Source: an uncultured Alcaligenaceae bacterium | GTDB lineage: Bacteria > Pseudomonadota > Gammaproteobacteria > Burkholderiales > Burkholderiaceae_B | DNA: 43,973 nt | Reading direction: 5' to 3' | Assembly: GCA_937952975.1 (NCBI GenBank) | Contig: CALFXX010000102.1 | Location: 1 to 43,973 of the forward strand | Shown: one piece after another, positions 8,707 to 18,068 of the stretch | How positions within the stretch are numbered: position 1 is the first letter of the stretch | How the letters are laid out: every line of letters starts with the position of its first letter | The notes under the pieces: generated by a model | Database searches by the model: none | What the model saw: the letters and a program-made list of their open reading frames with translations, nothing else | What the model was told of the DNA's origin: nothing | Program-made: the position numbers and the translations under genes

Positions 8707-9420
8707 ATGACTTGGTCGATCTTAGCCCGTGATGAATCAGGGTTTTTCGGCATGGCGATTGCTAGCCGTTTCTTCGCCGTAGGTGCCCTATGCGTGCACA
8801 GTCAAAGAGGCGTGGGTGCGCTTTCAAGTCAAGCGTTGCTCAACCCTCTATACGGTCAAACCGGTCTCGATTTACTGGCACAACAGTTTTCGCCCGAGCA
8901 AACGATTGCAAAGCTCATTGAGTCTGATACCGGGCGCGATCAGAGGCAACTTCACATTTTGCCGTACAAAGGATTGCCTGCTGCGCACACTGGCGCAGCC
9001 TGCGTCGACTGGTGCGGTCATCTGCTTGAAGACGGCTTAAGCGTTGCAGGCAATATGCTTGCAGGCCCAAAGGTGCTTGAGCACACAGCGCAAGCCTTTA
9101 AGGATAACCATGGAAAGCCAATGGGCGAACGTCTGCTGGCGGCACTTGATGCGGGTCAGGCTGCGGGGGGTGACAAGCGCGGTAAACAAGCCGCCGCACT
9201 CAAGATTCACAACGACGAAGACTATCTGCAACTAGATTTGCGCGTTGATGATCACGAAGAGCCGTTCCTTGAACTCAGGCGCCTATACGATAAAAGCCTT
9301 GAGCGCTTTCAACCCTTCCTCGAATGCTTACCCAGTCGCCATCGTCCGTCGGGCATCACTGAGCGCAGCGAAATCGACGCGCACATTGAACGGTATCTTG
9401 CTCGTAACAGAGGCAACTAA
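8707..9420 (+). CDS. DUF1028 family protein (Ntn-hydrolase-like fold)
   Basis: 237 aa member of the DUF1028 family. The N-terminus TWSILARDESGFFGMAIASRFFAVGALCVH and the segment QRGVGALSSQALLNPLYG are diagnostic. The family is predicted to have an N-terminal-nucleophile hydrolase-like fold, but its activity is not established. It stands directly before a peptide-type ABC importer; the next gene starts on the base after its stop. DUF1028 genes are often found near peptide transporters and peptidases, so a role in peptide or amide use is a reasonable inference. AGAGA lies upstream of the ATG. Confidence 0.9.
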   Translation: MTWSILARDESGFFGMAIASRFFAVGALCVHSQRGVGALSSQALLNPLYGQTGLDLLAQQFSPEQTIAKLIESDTGRDQRQLHILPYKGLPAAHTGAACVDWCGHLLEDGLSVAGNMLAGPKVLEHTAQAFKDNHGKPMGERLLAALDAGQAAGGDKRGKQAAALKIHNDEDYLQLDLRVDDHEEPFLELRRLYDKSLERFQPFLECLPSRHRPSGITERSEIDAHIERYLARNRGN

Positions 9421-10434
9421 GTGACTGCATTACTTGAAGTCTCGCACTTAAAAACAAGCTTTGTCACAGACGAGGGCGAGGTCACCATCGTCAATGACGT
9501 GAGTTTTAGCGTATACGCCGCTCGCACACTTGCGATCGTGGGCGAATCGGGATGCGGCAAAAGCGTCACTGCACTTTCAATCATGGGTTTGTTAGCCAAG
9601 CCTGCCGGGCGGATCCAGCAAGGCTCAATTTGCTTTGAAGGACAAGAACTGGTTGGCGCGCCCGAGCGTGCGCTGCAAGATTTACGCGGTAACGGCATGT
9701 CGATGATCTTTCAAGAGCCCATGACCTCGCTCAACCCGAGTTATACCGTGGGCGAGCAAATTATTGAAGGCTTAATTAAGCACCGCAAACTCAGCAGAAA
9801 CGAGGCGCGCGAAAAAGCGATCGAGATTTTGCGTAAGGTACGCATCCCGTCGCCCGAACAACGCTTGGATGAGTATCCGCATAAACTGAGTGGCGGCATG
9901 CGCCAGCGCGTCATGATTGCCATGGCGCTAGTCTGCGAGCCACGCGTATTGATTGCCGATGAGCCCACGACTGCCTTAGATGTCACCATTCAAGCGCAAA
10001 TCCTTGAACTGATGCGTACGCTTCAGCAAGAGACCGGCACGGCGATTGTCTTAATCACGCACGACCTAGGCGTGGTGGCTGAGGTGGCCGACGAAGTCCT
10101 CGTGATGTACGCCGGTCGCGTGGTTGAACGCGCACCTGTGCAGGCTTTGTTCGACCTGCCGCAACATCCTTACACGATTGGCTTACTGGGAGCGATTCCA
10201 CGTCTTGACCTTGAGCAAACCCGGTTGGTGTCGATTGAGGGCCAGGTACCAAGTCCGGCACAACCGTTTGCGGGTTGCAACTTTGCACCGCGTTGCCCTT
10301 TCGCGCAGCCAGCGTGCACAACCCAAATCCCTGCGCTGCGCCAAGTCGGCGATGCACATTTTTCAGCATGTCTGCGCGCGCCGCTTGAAGTGGATGAACT
10401 CTTGAGCGACACAGTCGTGACGGCCAACGTATGA
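9421..10434 (+). CDS. Peptide-type ABC transporter ATP-binding protein (DppD/OppD-like)
   Basis: 337 aa ATPase starting with GTG directly after the preceding TAA. It has Walker A GESGCGKS near residue 40, signature LSGGMRQRVMIAMAL near residue 158, and Walker B VLIADEPTTALD near residue 178. The C-terminal oligopeptide_HPY region contains the cysteine-rich segment GCNFAPRCPFAQPAC seen in Dpp and Opp ATPases. Its stop overlaps the next start (ATGA). Confidence 0.95.
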   Translation: MTALLEVSHLKTSFVTDEGEVTIVNDVSFSVYAARTLAIVGESGCGKSVTALSIMGLLAKPAGRIQQGSICFEGQELVGAPERALQDLRGNGMSMIFQEPMTSLNPSYTVGEQIIEGLIKHRKLSRNEAREKAIEILRKVRIPSPEQRLDEYPHKLSGGMRQRVMIAMALVCEPRVLIADEPTTALDVTIQAQILELMRTLQQETGTAIVLITHDLGVVAEVADEVLVMYAGRVVERAPVQALFDLPQHPYTIGLLGAIPRLDLEQTRLVSIEGQVPSPAQPFAGCNFAPRCPFAQPACTTQIPALRQVGDAHFSACLRAPLEVDELLSDTVVTANV

Positions 10435-11525
10435 CCACTTCAACATCGTCAATGTCACTTTCAGCGCCACTGTTACAGGCTGAAGGTTTACAAAAACATT
10501 TTCCGATCCGGCGTGGATTTTTTGGTAGTATCCAAGATCATGTGCGTGCGGTCGATGGTATTGACCTCACGCTAGAACATGGTGAAATCCTTGGGCTGGT
10601 AGGCGAGTCGGGTTGTGGCAAGTCAACGCTTGGTCGCTTGCTTTTACGCCTGATTGAGCCGACTGATGGCAGCCTGCACTTTGACGGCAAAGATTTACGC
10701 GGGCTAAATACCCAAGCGTTACGTGCTGAACGGCGCAATATGCAACTGATCTTTCAGGATCCGTATTCGTCACTCAACCCACGCATGACGATTGGCCAAA
10801 TGCTGGCCGAACCGCTCAAGGTGCACGGCTTACACGTGGGTCGAGAAGCGGCCCGTGTGGCTGAGCTGCTGCGCACTGTCGGCTTGAGACCAGAACACGC
10901 CCAACGCTATGCCCATGAGTTTTCAGGTGGGCAGCGCCAACGCGTAGGTATTGCGCGCGCCTTGGCGGTTGAGCCCAAACTCATTGTCTGCGACGAGGCA
11001 GTCTCGGCGCTTGATGTGTCGGTGCAAGCGCAAGTCATCAACCTTTTACAAGACTTACAGCAACAGTTTGGTTTATCTTATCTGTTTATTGCGCACGACC
11101 TGGCCGTTGTAAAACACATCGCCACACGGGTCGCGGTCATGTACTTAGGGCGGATCGTTGAGATCGGCGAAAAGAAGCGCTTATTTGCGGCGCCCGCACA
11201 TCCATATACCCATGCCTTAATGCAAGCGATACCCTTGCCTGACCCAACAATTGTGAGACAGGGCGTATTATTAACGGGTGATGTGCCCAGCCCTCTGAAG
11301 CCACCGTCGGGTTGTCACTTACACACGCGCTGCCTCTACGCGCAAGAAAAGTGCAGTCACGAGACGCCGGTACTCACTGGTGATCGCGAACATGCGGTCG
11401 CCTGTCATTTCCCGTTAAGCATGACGACGGCACCTCGCTCGCAAATCCCGTTAACGCCCTCACACTTTCGTTTACAACGCTTGCAATCTGCTTTTCAGAC
11501 AAGAGACAACACCGCAGTCACTTAA
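10431..11525 (+). CDS. Peptide-type ABC transporter ATP-binding protein (DppF/OppF-like)
   Basis: 364 aa ATPase, partner of the preceding gene. It has Walker A GESGCGKSTLGRLLLRL near residue 60, the conserved QDPYSSLNPRMTIG segment, signature FSGGQRQRVGIARAL near residue 165, and Walker B LIVCDEAVSALD near residue 185. A cysteine-rich C-terminal segment GCHLHTRCLYAQEKC follows. About 30 extra residues after the family core look unconserved. Confidence 0.95.
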   Translation: MTTSTSSMSLSAPLLQAEGLQKHFPIRRGFFGSIQDHVRAVDGIDLTLEHGEILGLVGESGCGKSTLGRLLLRLIEPTDGSLHFDGKDLRGLNTQALRAERRNMQLIFQDPYSSLNPRMTIGQMLAEPLKVHGLHVGREAARVAELLRTVGLRPEHAQRYAHEFSGGQRQRVGIARALAVEPKLIVCDEAVSALDVSVQAQVINLLQDLQQQFGLSYLFIAHDLAVVKHIATRVAVMYLGRIVEIGEKKRLFAAPAHPYTHALMQAIPLPDPTIVRQGVLLTGDVPSPLKPPSGCHLHTRCLYAQEKCSHETPVLTGDREHAVACHFPLSMTTAPRSQIPLTPSHFRLQRLQSAFQTRDNTAVT

Positions 11526-11596
11526 TTACCCGCTAAACAGACCGCCCCAGTACATACAGCCAGTAAAACCGAATTAAATTTTTGATAGGAACCCTC

Positions 11597-13108
11597 ATGA
11601 AACTAAGCTACCGAACCTTACTTGCCACAACGCTGATCGCCTGTTTACCGCTCGCCTCTAACGCGCAAACGTTGCGCATCGGTCTTGCAGAAGACCCCGA
11701 CATGCTTGACCCCACTTTAGCCAGATCGTTTGTGGGACGTCTCGTATTTATGTCGTTGTGCGACAAGCTTTTTGATATTGATGAAAAACTTAATATCGTT
11801 CCACAACTTGCAACCGGTTATGAATGGTCATCAGACAGCAAAGCACTCACGTTGAAACTGCGCGAAGGCGTCACATTTCATGATGGCGAAAAAATGGACG
11901 CCGAGGCCGTCAAATACAACCTCGAACGTCATAAAACTTTGAAAGGTTCAAGTCGTTCAGGCGAACTACGCCCGATTACCTCGATTGATGTCGTTGACGC
12001 AAACACTGTCCGCCTCAACCTGAACGCGCCTTTTTCACCCTTACTTGCCGTGTTGGCCGACCGTGCCGGCATGATGGTGTCACCCAAAGCCGCTCAGGCG
12101 CTTGGCGAAAAATTTAGCAACAATCCAGTATGTTCAGGCCCGTTTAAATTTGCAGATCGCGTTGCGCAAGATCGCATCACCCTCGAACGCTTTGGTGCCT
12201 ACTGGAACAAAGACGCCGTACATTTTGACAAAGTCATCTACACACCGATCACCGACGCTACGGTGCGTTTAGCGAACCTTCGTTCTGGGCAGTTTGATTT
12301 CATTGAACGTGCCGCCTCAAGCGATATCGGCTCAATTCAAAAAGATTCAAAACTGAAGTTTAGCAAGATCACCGAAATCGGCTATCAAGGCATCACGATC
12401 AACACTGGTAAAAACGAACGGGCGCAAAGTCAACCACTGGGACAATCGGCAAAGGTGCGTGAGGCCTTTGAACTTTCGCTTGATCGCGCTGGAATCGTGC
12501 AAGTCGCCATGGACGGTCAGGCAACGCCTGGCAATCAATGGGTCGCTCCGAACAACAGCTATTACTCAAAAAATGTACCGGTACCAAAGCGCGACCTAGC
12601 CCGAGCGCGCGCGTTACTTAAAGAAGCAGGTGTCACAAACCCCACCTTCACCCTCATGACCCCTACCACCTCTGATTCGCAAAAAATCGCACAGGTGGTG
12701 CAAGCCATGGCAAAAGAGGCAGGCTTCAATGTCAAAATTCAATCGACCGAATTTGCCACGTCACTCAGCCTAGCCGACAAAGGCGATTTTGACGCCTATA
12801 TCCTGGGCTGGAGCGGTCGTGCCGACCCCGATGGCAATATTTATAACTTTATCGGTTGCAAGCAGCCCTCAAACTATTCGGGCTACTGCGTACCTGAAGT
12901 GGATGCCTTATTGGATGAATCACGAGTCAAGCTTCAACCCGCAGAACGCCTAGCCGCCTATCAAGGGATCGCAGCCCAAATGAACAAAGATCGGCCTTTA
13001 ATCTATTTGTATCATCGCGACTGGTTATGGGCATATACGAACAAGCTTTCGGGTGTTCGTGAAGTACCTGACGGATTGTTACGCGTGACAGGATTAAAAC
13101 TGAACTAA
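11597..13108 (+). CDS. Peptide-type ABC transporter substrate-binding protein (SBP family 5)
   Basis: 503 aa periplasmic receptor of the DppA/OppA/GsiB family. The start at ATG 11597 is preferred over an in-frame TTG at 11582, because AGGA sits just upstream and the signal peptide MKLSYRTLLATTLIACLPLASNAQ follows at once. The mature protein shows the family features TLRIGLAEDPDMLDPTLA, LREGVTFHDGEKMDAEAVKYNLERH and CSGPFKF. It follows the two ATPase genes by 71 bases and precedes two permeases by 22 bases. Ligand specificity cannot be read from the sequence. Confidence 0.95.
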   Translation: MKLSYRTLLATTLIACLPLASNAQTLRIGLAEDPDMLDPTLARSFVGRLVFMSLCDKLFDIDEKLNIVPQLATGYEWSSDSKALTLKLREGVTFHDGEKMDAEAVKYNLERHKTLKGSSRSGELRPITSIDVVDANTVRLNLNAPFSPLLAVLADRAGMMVSPKAAQALGEKFSNNPVCSGPFKFADRVAQDRITLERFGAYWNKDAVHFDKVIYTPITDATVRLANLRSGQFDFIERAASSDIGSIQKDSKLKFSKITEIGYQGITINTGKNERAQSQPLGQSAKVREAFELSLDRAGIVQVAMDGQATPGNQWVAPNNSYYSKNVPVPKRDLARARALLKEAGVTNPTFTLMTPTTSDSQKIAQVVQAMAKEAGFNVKIQSTEFATSLSLADKGDFDAYILGWSGRADPDGNIYNFIGCKQPSNYSGYCVPEVDALLDESRVKLQPAERLAAYQGIAAQMNKDRPLIYLYHRDWLWAYTNKLSGVREVPDGLLRVTGLKLN

Positions 13109-13130
13109 TCACGACGACTCAAAACGCCTC

Positions 13131-14072
13131 ATGTTCAGCTTCTTCTTGCGTCGCCTCGTCACGTTGATACCAACACTCGTGTTTGTATCGATGCTGATTT
13201 TTAGCCTGCAGCAATTGCTGCCGGGCGACCCAGCGCTGGTGCTGGCCGGAGAAGACCCTAGCCCTGAAGCGATCGCTCACATTCGCGCCACCTTGCATCT
13301 GGATGACCCATTACCCGTGCGCTACGGCTACTGGATTGCGGGCGTCTTGCAAGGCGATTTGGGGGAGTCGGCTCGCACACACCAACCGGTACTTGAACTG
13401 ATCTTGCAAAAGCTTCCGGTGACCCTTGAGTTGGCTCTTTTAGCGCTCATGATTGCTTTGGTCATCAGTATCCCCGCCGGCATCGTGTCCGCCGTCTATA
13501 AAGGCGGTGCGCTCGACACAGGCGCAACAGTTTTTGCCCTCACTGGCTTATCCACGCCAAACTTTTGGCTCGGGATCATGCTGATCTTGCTATTTTCAGT
13601 TGAGTTGGGGTGGCTACCGGCCTCGGGCTATGTCAGCCCGTTTGAAAACTTACGCACCAACCTCGCTTCGATGATCATGCCAGCCTTTGTCTTGGGCAAT
13701 GCGATCGCTGCGTCATTGATGCGCCATATGCGCAGTTCGATGCTGCAAGAGCTCGGTGCAGATTACGTTCGCACCGCGCGCGCAAAAGGGTTAAGCGAGC
13801 GCGTGGTGGTGCTCAAACATGCCTTGCGCAATGCCTTAACGCCTGTCATCACTCTGGGCGCCCTTGAACTTGGCACTTTATTGTCAGGTGCCGTCTTGAC
13901 CGAGCAGGTATTTACGATTCCTGGCTTTGGCAAACTCATCATTGATGCCGTCTTTAATCGCGATTACGCAGTGGTGCAAGGCGTTGTACTCGTGACTGCC
14001 ACCACCTACATCATGCTCAACTTGTTTGCCGATATGGCTTATTTCGTTTTGAATCCTCGCCTGCGCAAATAA
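13131..14072 (+). CDS. Peptide-type ABC transporter permease (DppB-like)
   Basis: 313 aa inner-membrane permease. It starts FFLRRLVTLIPTLVFVSMLIF and has the DppB pattern LPGDPALVLAGEDPSPEAIAHIR. The EAA loop appears as YVRTARAKGLSERVVVLKHALRNAL near residue 205. The C-terminus YFVLNPRLRK is typical. Its stop TAA shares its last base with the ATG of the next gene (TAATG). Confidence 0.95.
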   Translation: MFSFFLRRLVTLIPTLVFVSMLIFSLQQLLPGDPALVLAGEDPSPEAIAHIRATLHLDDPLPVRYGYWIAGVLQGDLGESARTHQPVLELILQKLPVTLELALLALMIALVISIPAGIVSAVYKGGALDTGATVFALTGLSTPNFWLGIMLILLFSVELGWLPASGYVSPFENLRTNLASMIMPAFVLGNAIAASLMRHMRSSMLQELGADYVRTARAKGLSERVVVLKHALRNALTPVITLGALELGTLLSGAVLTEQVFTIPGFGKLIIDAVFNRDYAVVQGVVLVTATTYIMLNLFADMAYFVLNPRLRK

Positions 14073-14965
14073 TGAATCCCGCCACCACCTCAAACCCGGC
14101 GCTTAAGCCCCTTGCACCCAAAAAAGAGCCTGGGCCCTGGCTGCGCGCCTGGCGCAAACTCAGGCGTAATCGCAAAGGTATGTTTGGGCTTTACGTGGTG
14201 CTACTTTTTATTGCGATGGCAATTTTTGCGCCGCTCATTTCACCGTTCGATCCCATTGAGGCAAGCTGGAGTGCGATTCGCAAAGCACCAACTGGCACGC
14301 ATTGGTTTGGTACCGATGAACTCGGCCGCGACGTACTGGCGCGTGTCATATGGGGTGCACGTGCGTCTCTCTTGGCGGGCGTGGTCTCTGTGGCGATTTC
14401 ATTGCTCACCGGCGTCACCATTGGTATGTTGGCGGGTTTTTTAGGCGGTACGGTTGATAGCCTGATCTCGCGCGCAACCGATGCGTTCTTAGCCTGTCCT
14501 TTTTTGATTCTTGCGATCGCACTCGCCGCGTTTTTAGGGCCTAGCCTAACCAATGCCATGATTGCCATCGGGGTATCCGCCTCGCCAATTTTTGTACGCT
14601 TAACCCGTGCGCAAGTCTTGCAGATCAAAGTTGAGGATTACGTTGAAGCGGCACGCGCGGTCGGTTGTCATCCGTTCAGGATTGCCGTGTCTCATATTTT
14701 GCCTAATGTGACCGCACCCCTGATTGTGCAAGCGTCGCTCGCGATCGCTTCAGCGGTGATCGCAGAAGCCAGTCTGTCATTTTTAGGTCTCGGCCAGCAA
14801 CCGCCTGATCCGAGCTGGGGCAGTATGCTCAATACTGCGAAAAACTTCATGGATACCGCGCCCTGGATGGCTGTTTGGCCAGGTCTAGCGATTTTTGTGT
14901 TGGTATTGTCTTTTAATTTGTTGGGCGATGGCTTGCGCGATGCGCTTGATCCAAAACATCGGTAA
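14072..14965 (+). CDS. Peptide-type ABC transporter permease (DppC-like)
   Basis: 297 aa second permease. It has the N-terminal DppC features WRKLRRNRKGMFGLYVV and GTHWFGTDELGRDVLARVIWGAR, the EAA loop YVEAARAVGCHPFRIAVSHILPN near residue 190, and the end NLLGDGLRDALDPKHR. It is the last gene of the DUF1028-peptide importer operon, all on one strand with overlaps or short gaps. Confidence 0.95.
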   Translation: MNPATTSNPALKPLAPKKEPGPWLRAWRKLRRNRKGMFGLYVVLLFIAMAIFAPLISPFDPIEASWSAIRKAPTGTHWFGTDELGRDVLARVIWGARASLLAGVVSVAISLLTGVTIGMLAGFLGGTVDSLISRATDAFLACPFLILAIALAAFLGPSLTNAMIAIGVSASPIFVRLTRAQVLQIKVEDYVEAARAVGCHPFRIAVSHILPNVTAPLIVQASLAIASAVIAEASLSFLGLGQQPPDPSWGSMLNTAKNFMDTAPWMAVWPGLAIFVLVLSFNLLGDGLRDALDPKHR

Positions 14966-14998
14966 GCTGGTGATCTGTACTTTGCCTGAATCACTTAA

Positions 14999-15445
14999 TT
15001 ATTGGGCGTTAATCTTTTGACTGATTTTTTGCTCTTGAGCATCTAGCCGCTCTGAGATTCGATCGAGTCGATCAGCCGTTTTAGCAAATTGTGTCGCCAT
15101 GGCTTTACCCGAATCATAAGCTGCTAATAGAGCTTGCATCGTCGCCACATTTGCCGAGTAAAGCCCAATCACAGACGCCACACCCGTGGTGACAACAATA
15201 TATTTTAAGTTTGTAATCTGCTGAGTGACTTGTACTTTGAAGTCACCCAAATCTTGCCTTATTCTCGAAAACTCTTCTTTGGTTTGTGCGGTGCGCTCAT
15301 CCATGCGGGCGTCCATACCAGCCATTTTCTCTGAAAGAGCATTGATTTCCCCTTTAAGATCAGCCACACGAGCATCTGTGCGCGCTTCAGCCGCCTCCAA
15401 CCTTGCATTCAACACTGTATTCACCGTTCGAAAAGCCACGTTCAC
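14999..15445 (-). CDS. Small coiled-coil membrane protein of unknown function
   Basis: 148 aa protein with a GTG start; a second GTG two codons later is also possible. Residues 10-75 are rich in A, E, R, K and D with heptad spacing and probably form a coiled coil. Residues about 80-105 (YIVVTTGVASVIGLYSANVATM) form one likely membrane helix. A second coiled-coil segment follows (TADRLDRISERLDAQEQKISQ). The layout resembles DUF1640-like membrane-anchored coiled-coil proteins, but I cannot assign it firmly. It is convergent with the peptide importer operon and divergent from the monooxygenase gene. Confidence 0.7.
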   Translation of the reverse strand: MNVAFRTVNTVLNARLEAAEARTDARVADLKGEINALSEKMAGMDARMDERTAQTKEEFSRIRQDLGDFKVQVTQQITNLKYIVVTTGVASVIGLYSANVATMQALLAAYDSGKAMATQFAKTADRLDRISERLDAQEQKISQKINAQ

Positions 15446-15563
15446 CCCAATATGTTTCGCATAGTGAGCACTCTACCGAGCTACAGGTCTGCGAACAAGT
15501 AGAAAATGGTAAGCAAATGTAATACTCTTTCACTATCAAACAAAAATTAACGAGACAGCTTTT

Positions 15564-17339
15564 ATGAACCTTGGTAAACCAGCAATCGTTGCCGCGCCGA
15601 GCACTCCTGACTACACTCTTGCAAACAACTGGCTGAATCAATTTAGCTCTGCTCTAGCCGGCCACAACAAGTCTGGCGTTGCAGCCCTGTTTGATTCGGA
15701 CTGTCACTGGCGTGACTTGTTTGCCTTCACTTGGTCCATTACCCCAGTTGAGGGCATCGACAATATTGCAAACTTGATCTTGATCAAGCAAGCAAGCGTC
15801 AAAGCACGCGACTTTAAGCTGGCCGAAGGTCGTCAAGGCCCTCGCCGAATCAAGCGGATCGGCGTTGATGTCATCGAAGTGTTGTTTCAGTTTGAAACCG
15901 ACATCGGCCACTGCTACGGCGTACTGCGCTTGCTGGCAAGCGATCCCTCAAAGGCGTTTCAGCTGCTCACGAGCCTAAACGAACTGACTGGCTTTGAAGA
16001 AAAAACCGGTAAGCGCCGCCCCACAGGTGCTGCCTATTCGCGCAATTTTGGTGGAACCAACTGGCAAGATCAACGCATGGCAAGCCAGGCCTATGAAGAT
16101 CGCGAACCGACCGTGCTGATTGTGGGTGGTGGGCAGGCAGGCTTGAGTGTGGCGGCATCGCTCGTGTTGCTTGGCGTTGACACCTTACTGATTGACAAAT
16201 ATCCACGCATTGGGGATAGCTGGCGCAAACGCTATCACTCACTTGCCCTGCATAACATCACTGACCTCAATAACTTGCCGCACTTGCCGTTTCCACCGCA
16301 CTGGCCTTCTTACTTACCTAAAGACATGTTGGGCAACTGGCTAGAAGTCTATGCGCAGACGATGGAAATTAATAACTGGACGAACACTGAACTTGGTAGC
16401 GCCACATACGATGAGCAAGAGGCTCGTTGGACGGCTGTGCTGCGCAATAATGATGGCACCGAGCGCACTGTATGTCCACGTCATTTAATTTTTGCAAACG
16501 GCTTGGTGGGTAAACCAAGCATGCCTGATTTGCCTGGACTCAAAGACTTCAAGGGCGAAGTGATGCATACCAGCGCGTTCACAAGCGGCGCAGCTTGGAA
16601 TGGCAAAAAAGCCCTCGTTTTAGGCACCGGCACAAGCGCGCACGATGTAGCGCAAGACTTACATAGCAACGGTGCCGACACAACAATCATTCAGCGCGGT
16701 TCAACCACCGTGGTGAGTATTGATCCAAGCTTGCATCTCACTTATGGCTTGTATGACGGCATCACGATTGCTGATGGCGACTTGCTTTCAAGTATCAACA
16801 CCTTGCCTGTGGCTAAACGGAATTTCAAACAAGTTAGTGTCCGCATGGTCGAACTAGATAGAAAACTGATCGATGGCCTGATTGCTCGCGGCTTTAAGTG
16901 GGATCAAGGCGAAGACGATACTGGCTATCAGATGAAGATTCGCACGCGCTACGGTGGCTATTATCTGAATGCTGGCTGCTCAGACCTGATCGTCAGTGGT
17001 GATATTGGGTTGTTGCAATACGATCAGATCGAACGCTTCGCACCCGAAGGGGCGCTCATGAAAGACGGCTCAGTCAAATCCGCTGACTTGTTGATCATGG
17101 GAACAGGCTATGTCCCCCAAGAAGTTGTTGTCAAAGAATTACTCGGATCGGAGATTGCTAACAAAATCGGCCCAGTGTGGGGCATCGCACCCGATGGTGA
17201 AATGAACAACATGTGGCGCCGCACCGCACAAGAGGGTTTATGGTTCGTGGGTGGCAGCTTTACCAACTGCAGAATTTATTCGCGCTATGTGGCGATGCAG
17301 ATTAAGGCAATTGAAGAAGGGTTGATACCGCGCAGCTGA
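15564..17339 (+). CDS. Flavin-containing monooxygenase with N-terminal NTF2/SnoaL-like domain
   Basis: 591 aa NAD(P)/FAD-dependent monooxygenase. Residues about 18-145 look like an NTF2/SnoaL-like domain (WLNQFSSALAGHNKSGVAALF, then DCHWRDLFAFTW). The flavoprotein part follows: FAD-binding GGGQAG at 188-193, the FMO signature FxGxxxHxxxF as FKGEVMHTSAF at 329-339, NADP-binding GTGTSA at 354-359, and an ATG-like motif LIMGTGY near residue 513. Plain FMOs are about 450 aa; the extra length is the N-terminal domain. It appears monocistronic and divergent from the coiled-coil gene, with GAGA upstream of the ATG. Substrate unknown. Confidence 0.92.
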   Translation: MNLGKPAIVAAPSTPDYTLANNWLNQFSSALAGHNKSGVAALFDSDCHWRDLFAFTWSITPVEGIDNIANLILIKQASVKARDFKLAEGRQGPRRIKRIGVDVIEVLFQFETDIGHCYGVLRLLASDPSKAFQLLTSLNELTGFEEKTGKRRPTGAAYSRNFGGTNWQDQRMASQAYEDREPTVLIVGGGQAGLSVAASLVLLGVDTLLIDKYPRIGDSWRKRYHSLALHNITDLNNLPHLPFPPHWPSYLPKDMLGNWLEVYAQTMEINNWTNTELGSATYDEQEARWTAVLRNNDGTERTVCPRHLIFANGLVGKPSMPDLPGLKDFKGEVMHTSAFTSGAAWNGKKALVLGTGTSAHDVAQDLHSNGADTTIIQRGSTTVVSIDPSLHLTYGLYDGITIADGDLLSSINTLPVAKRNFKQVSVRMVELDRKLIDGLIARGFKWDQGEDDTGYQMKIRTRYGGYYLNAGCSDLIVSGDIGLLQYDQIERFAPEGALMKDGSVKSADLLIMGTGYVPQEVVVKELLGSEIANKIGPVWGIAPDGEMNNMWRRTAQEGLWFVGGSFTNCRIYSRYVAMQIKAIEEGLIPRS

Positions 17340-17375
17340 ACCTTAGCGGCGACACGTGAGACTTGTCGACTCGGG

Positions 17376-17783
17376 TCAAGAACGGGCATGCGACCAGTTC
17401 TCTAGGCTTAAACCTGGGATAAAGCGAAACGCCTTATCGCTCGACACTAATGTGCAACCGGCACTCAGCGCGTGGCTTGCAATGAGCAAGTCGAAAGGCG
17501 ACAGCGCCTTACCTTTGGTTTCGATTTTGACCTTAGCTGCCGCATAGCGCTCTGCCGCCTGCCGATCCCAAGCTAAAACATCCACACGTTGCAAAAACTC
17601 ATTCACGATTTTATTCAGTTTCTTTGCTGCCGGGCGTTTGCCAACTCCGTAAAGCAATTCTGCCTCAGTGATGGACGAAATGCATAAAGATCGCATCGGC
17701 ACTGCCAATAACCTAGTCGTAACACTTGGCTGATTTTTTATAAAATCACTGACTGTGTTCGTATCAAGCATGTACTGGATCAT
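17376..17783 (-). CDS. vapC: VapC-type PIN-domain toxin (ribonuclease)
   Basis: 135 aa PIN-domain protein. The four expected acidic metal ligands are visible: D7 in MLDTNT, E42 in TEAEL, D98 in SPFDLLIASHAL and D116 in SSDKAF. VapC toxins cleave RNA and are neutralised by VapB. The start overlaps the antitoxin stop by 4 bases (ATGA), the usual VapBC arrangement. The gene is complete with no sign of decay. Confidence 0.94.
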   Translation of the reverse strand: MIQYMLDTNTVSDFIKNQPSVTTRLLAVPMRSLCISSITEAELLYGVGKRPAAKKLNKIVNEFLQRVDVLAWDRQAAERYAAAKVKIETKGKALSPFDLLIASHALSAGCTLVSSDKAFRFIPGLSLENWSHARS

Positions 17784-18040
17784 TCAGTCCACCCTTCGAA
17801 GGGATCCCTTAGCTTGTCAGCTTTTGGGCGCTCTGCTTTAGACAGAAAACTGTTGGGAACTACAGCGGCGGCTTGAGCTACAAAAAATGTATCCCACGAC
17901 TCTGGTTTTGCAGACAAAATTATGTCCCCTGTGTCAGGATCCTTACGAATAAATACTTCCTTCGTATCAAATCGGTAGGCCAAAGGCAACCGGACAGCTT
18001 GACTACGCCCATTGATAAAAATTTTAGCAATATCACTCAT
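17780..18040 (-). CDS. vapB: VapB-type antitoxin
   Basis: 86 aa antitoxin with an N-terminal SpoVT/AbrB-like DNA-binding domain (MSDIAKIFINGRSQAVRLPLAYRF, then EVFIRKDPDTGDIILS) and a C-terminal tail (FEGWTE) expected to wrap the toxin. An in-frame start at 18097 is rejected. A TTGATA - 17 bp - TACACT promoter lies between 18097 and 18069, so transcription would begin after that codon. The ATG at 18040 also gives the standard family N-terminus. VapB usually represses its own promoter together with VapC. Confidence 0.93.
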   Translation of the reverse strand: MSDIAKIFINGRSQAVRLPLAYRFDTKEVFIRKDPDTGDIILSAKPESWDTFFVAQAAAVVPNSFLSKAERPKADKLRDPFEGWTE

Positions 18041-18068
18041 GATCTCTGGCCCTAAGTTTTCAGTCATC

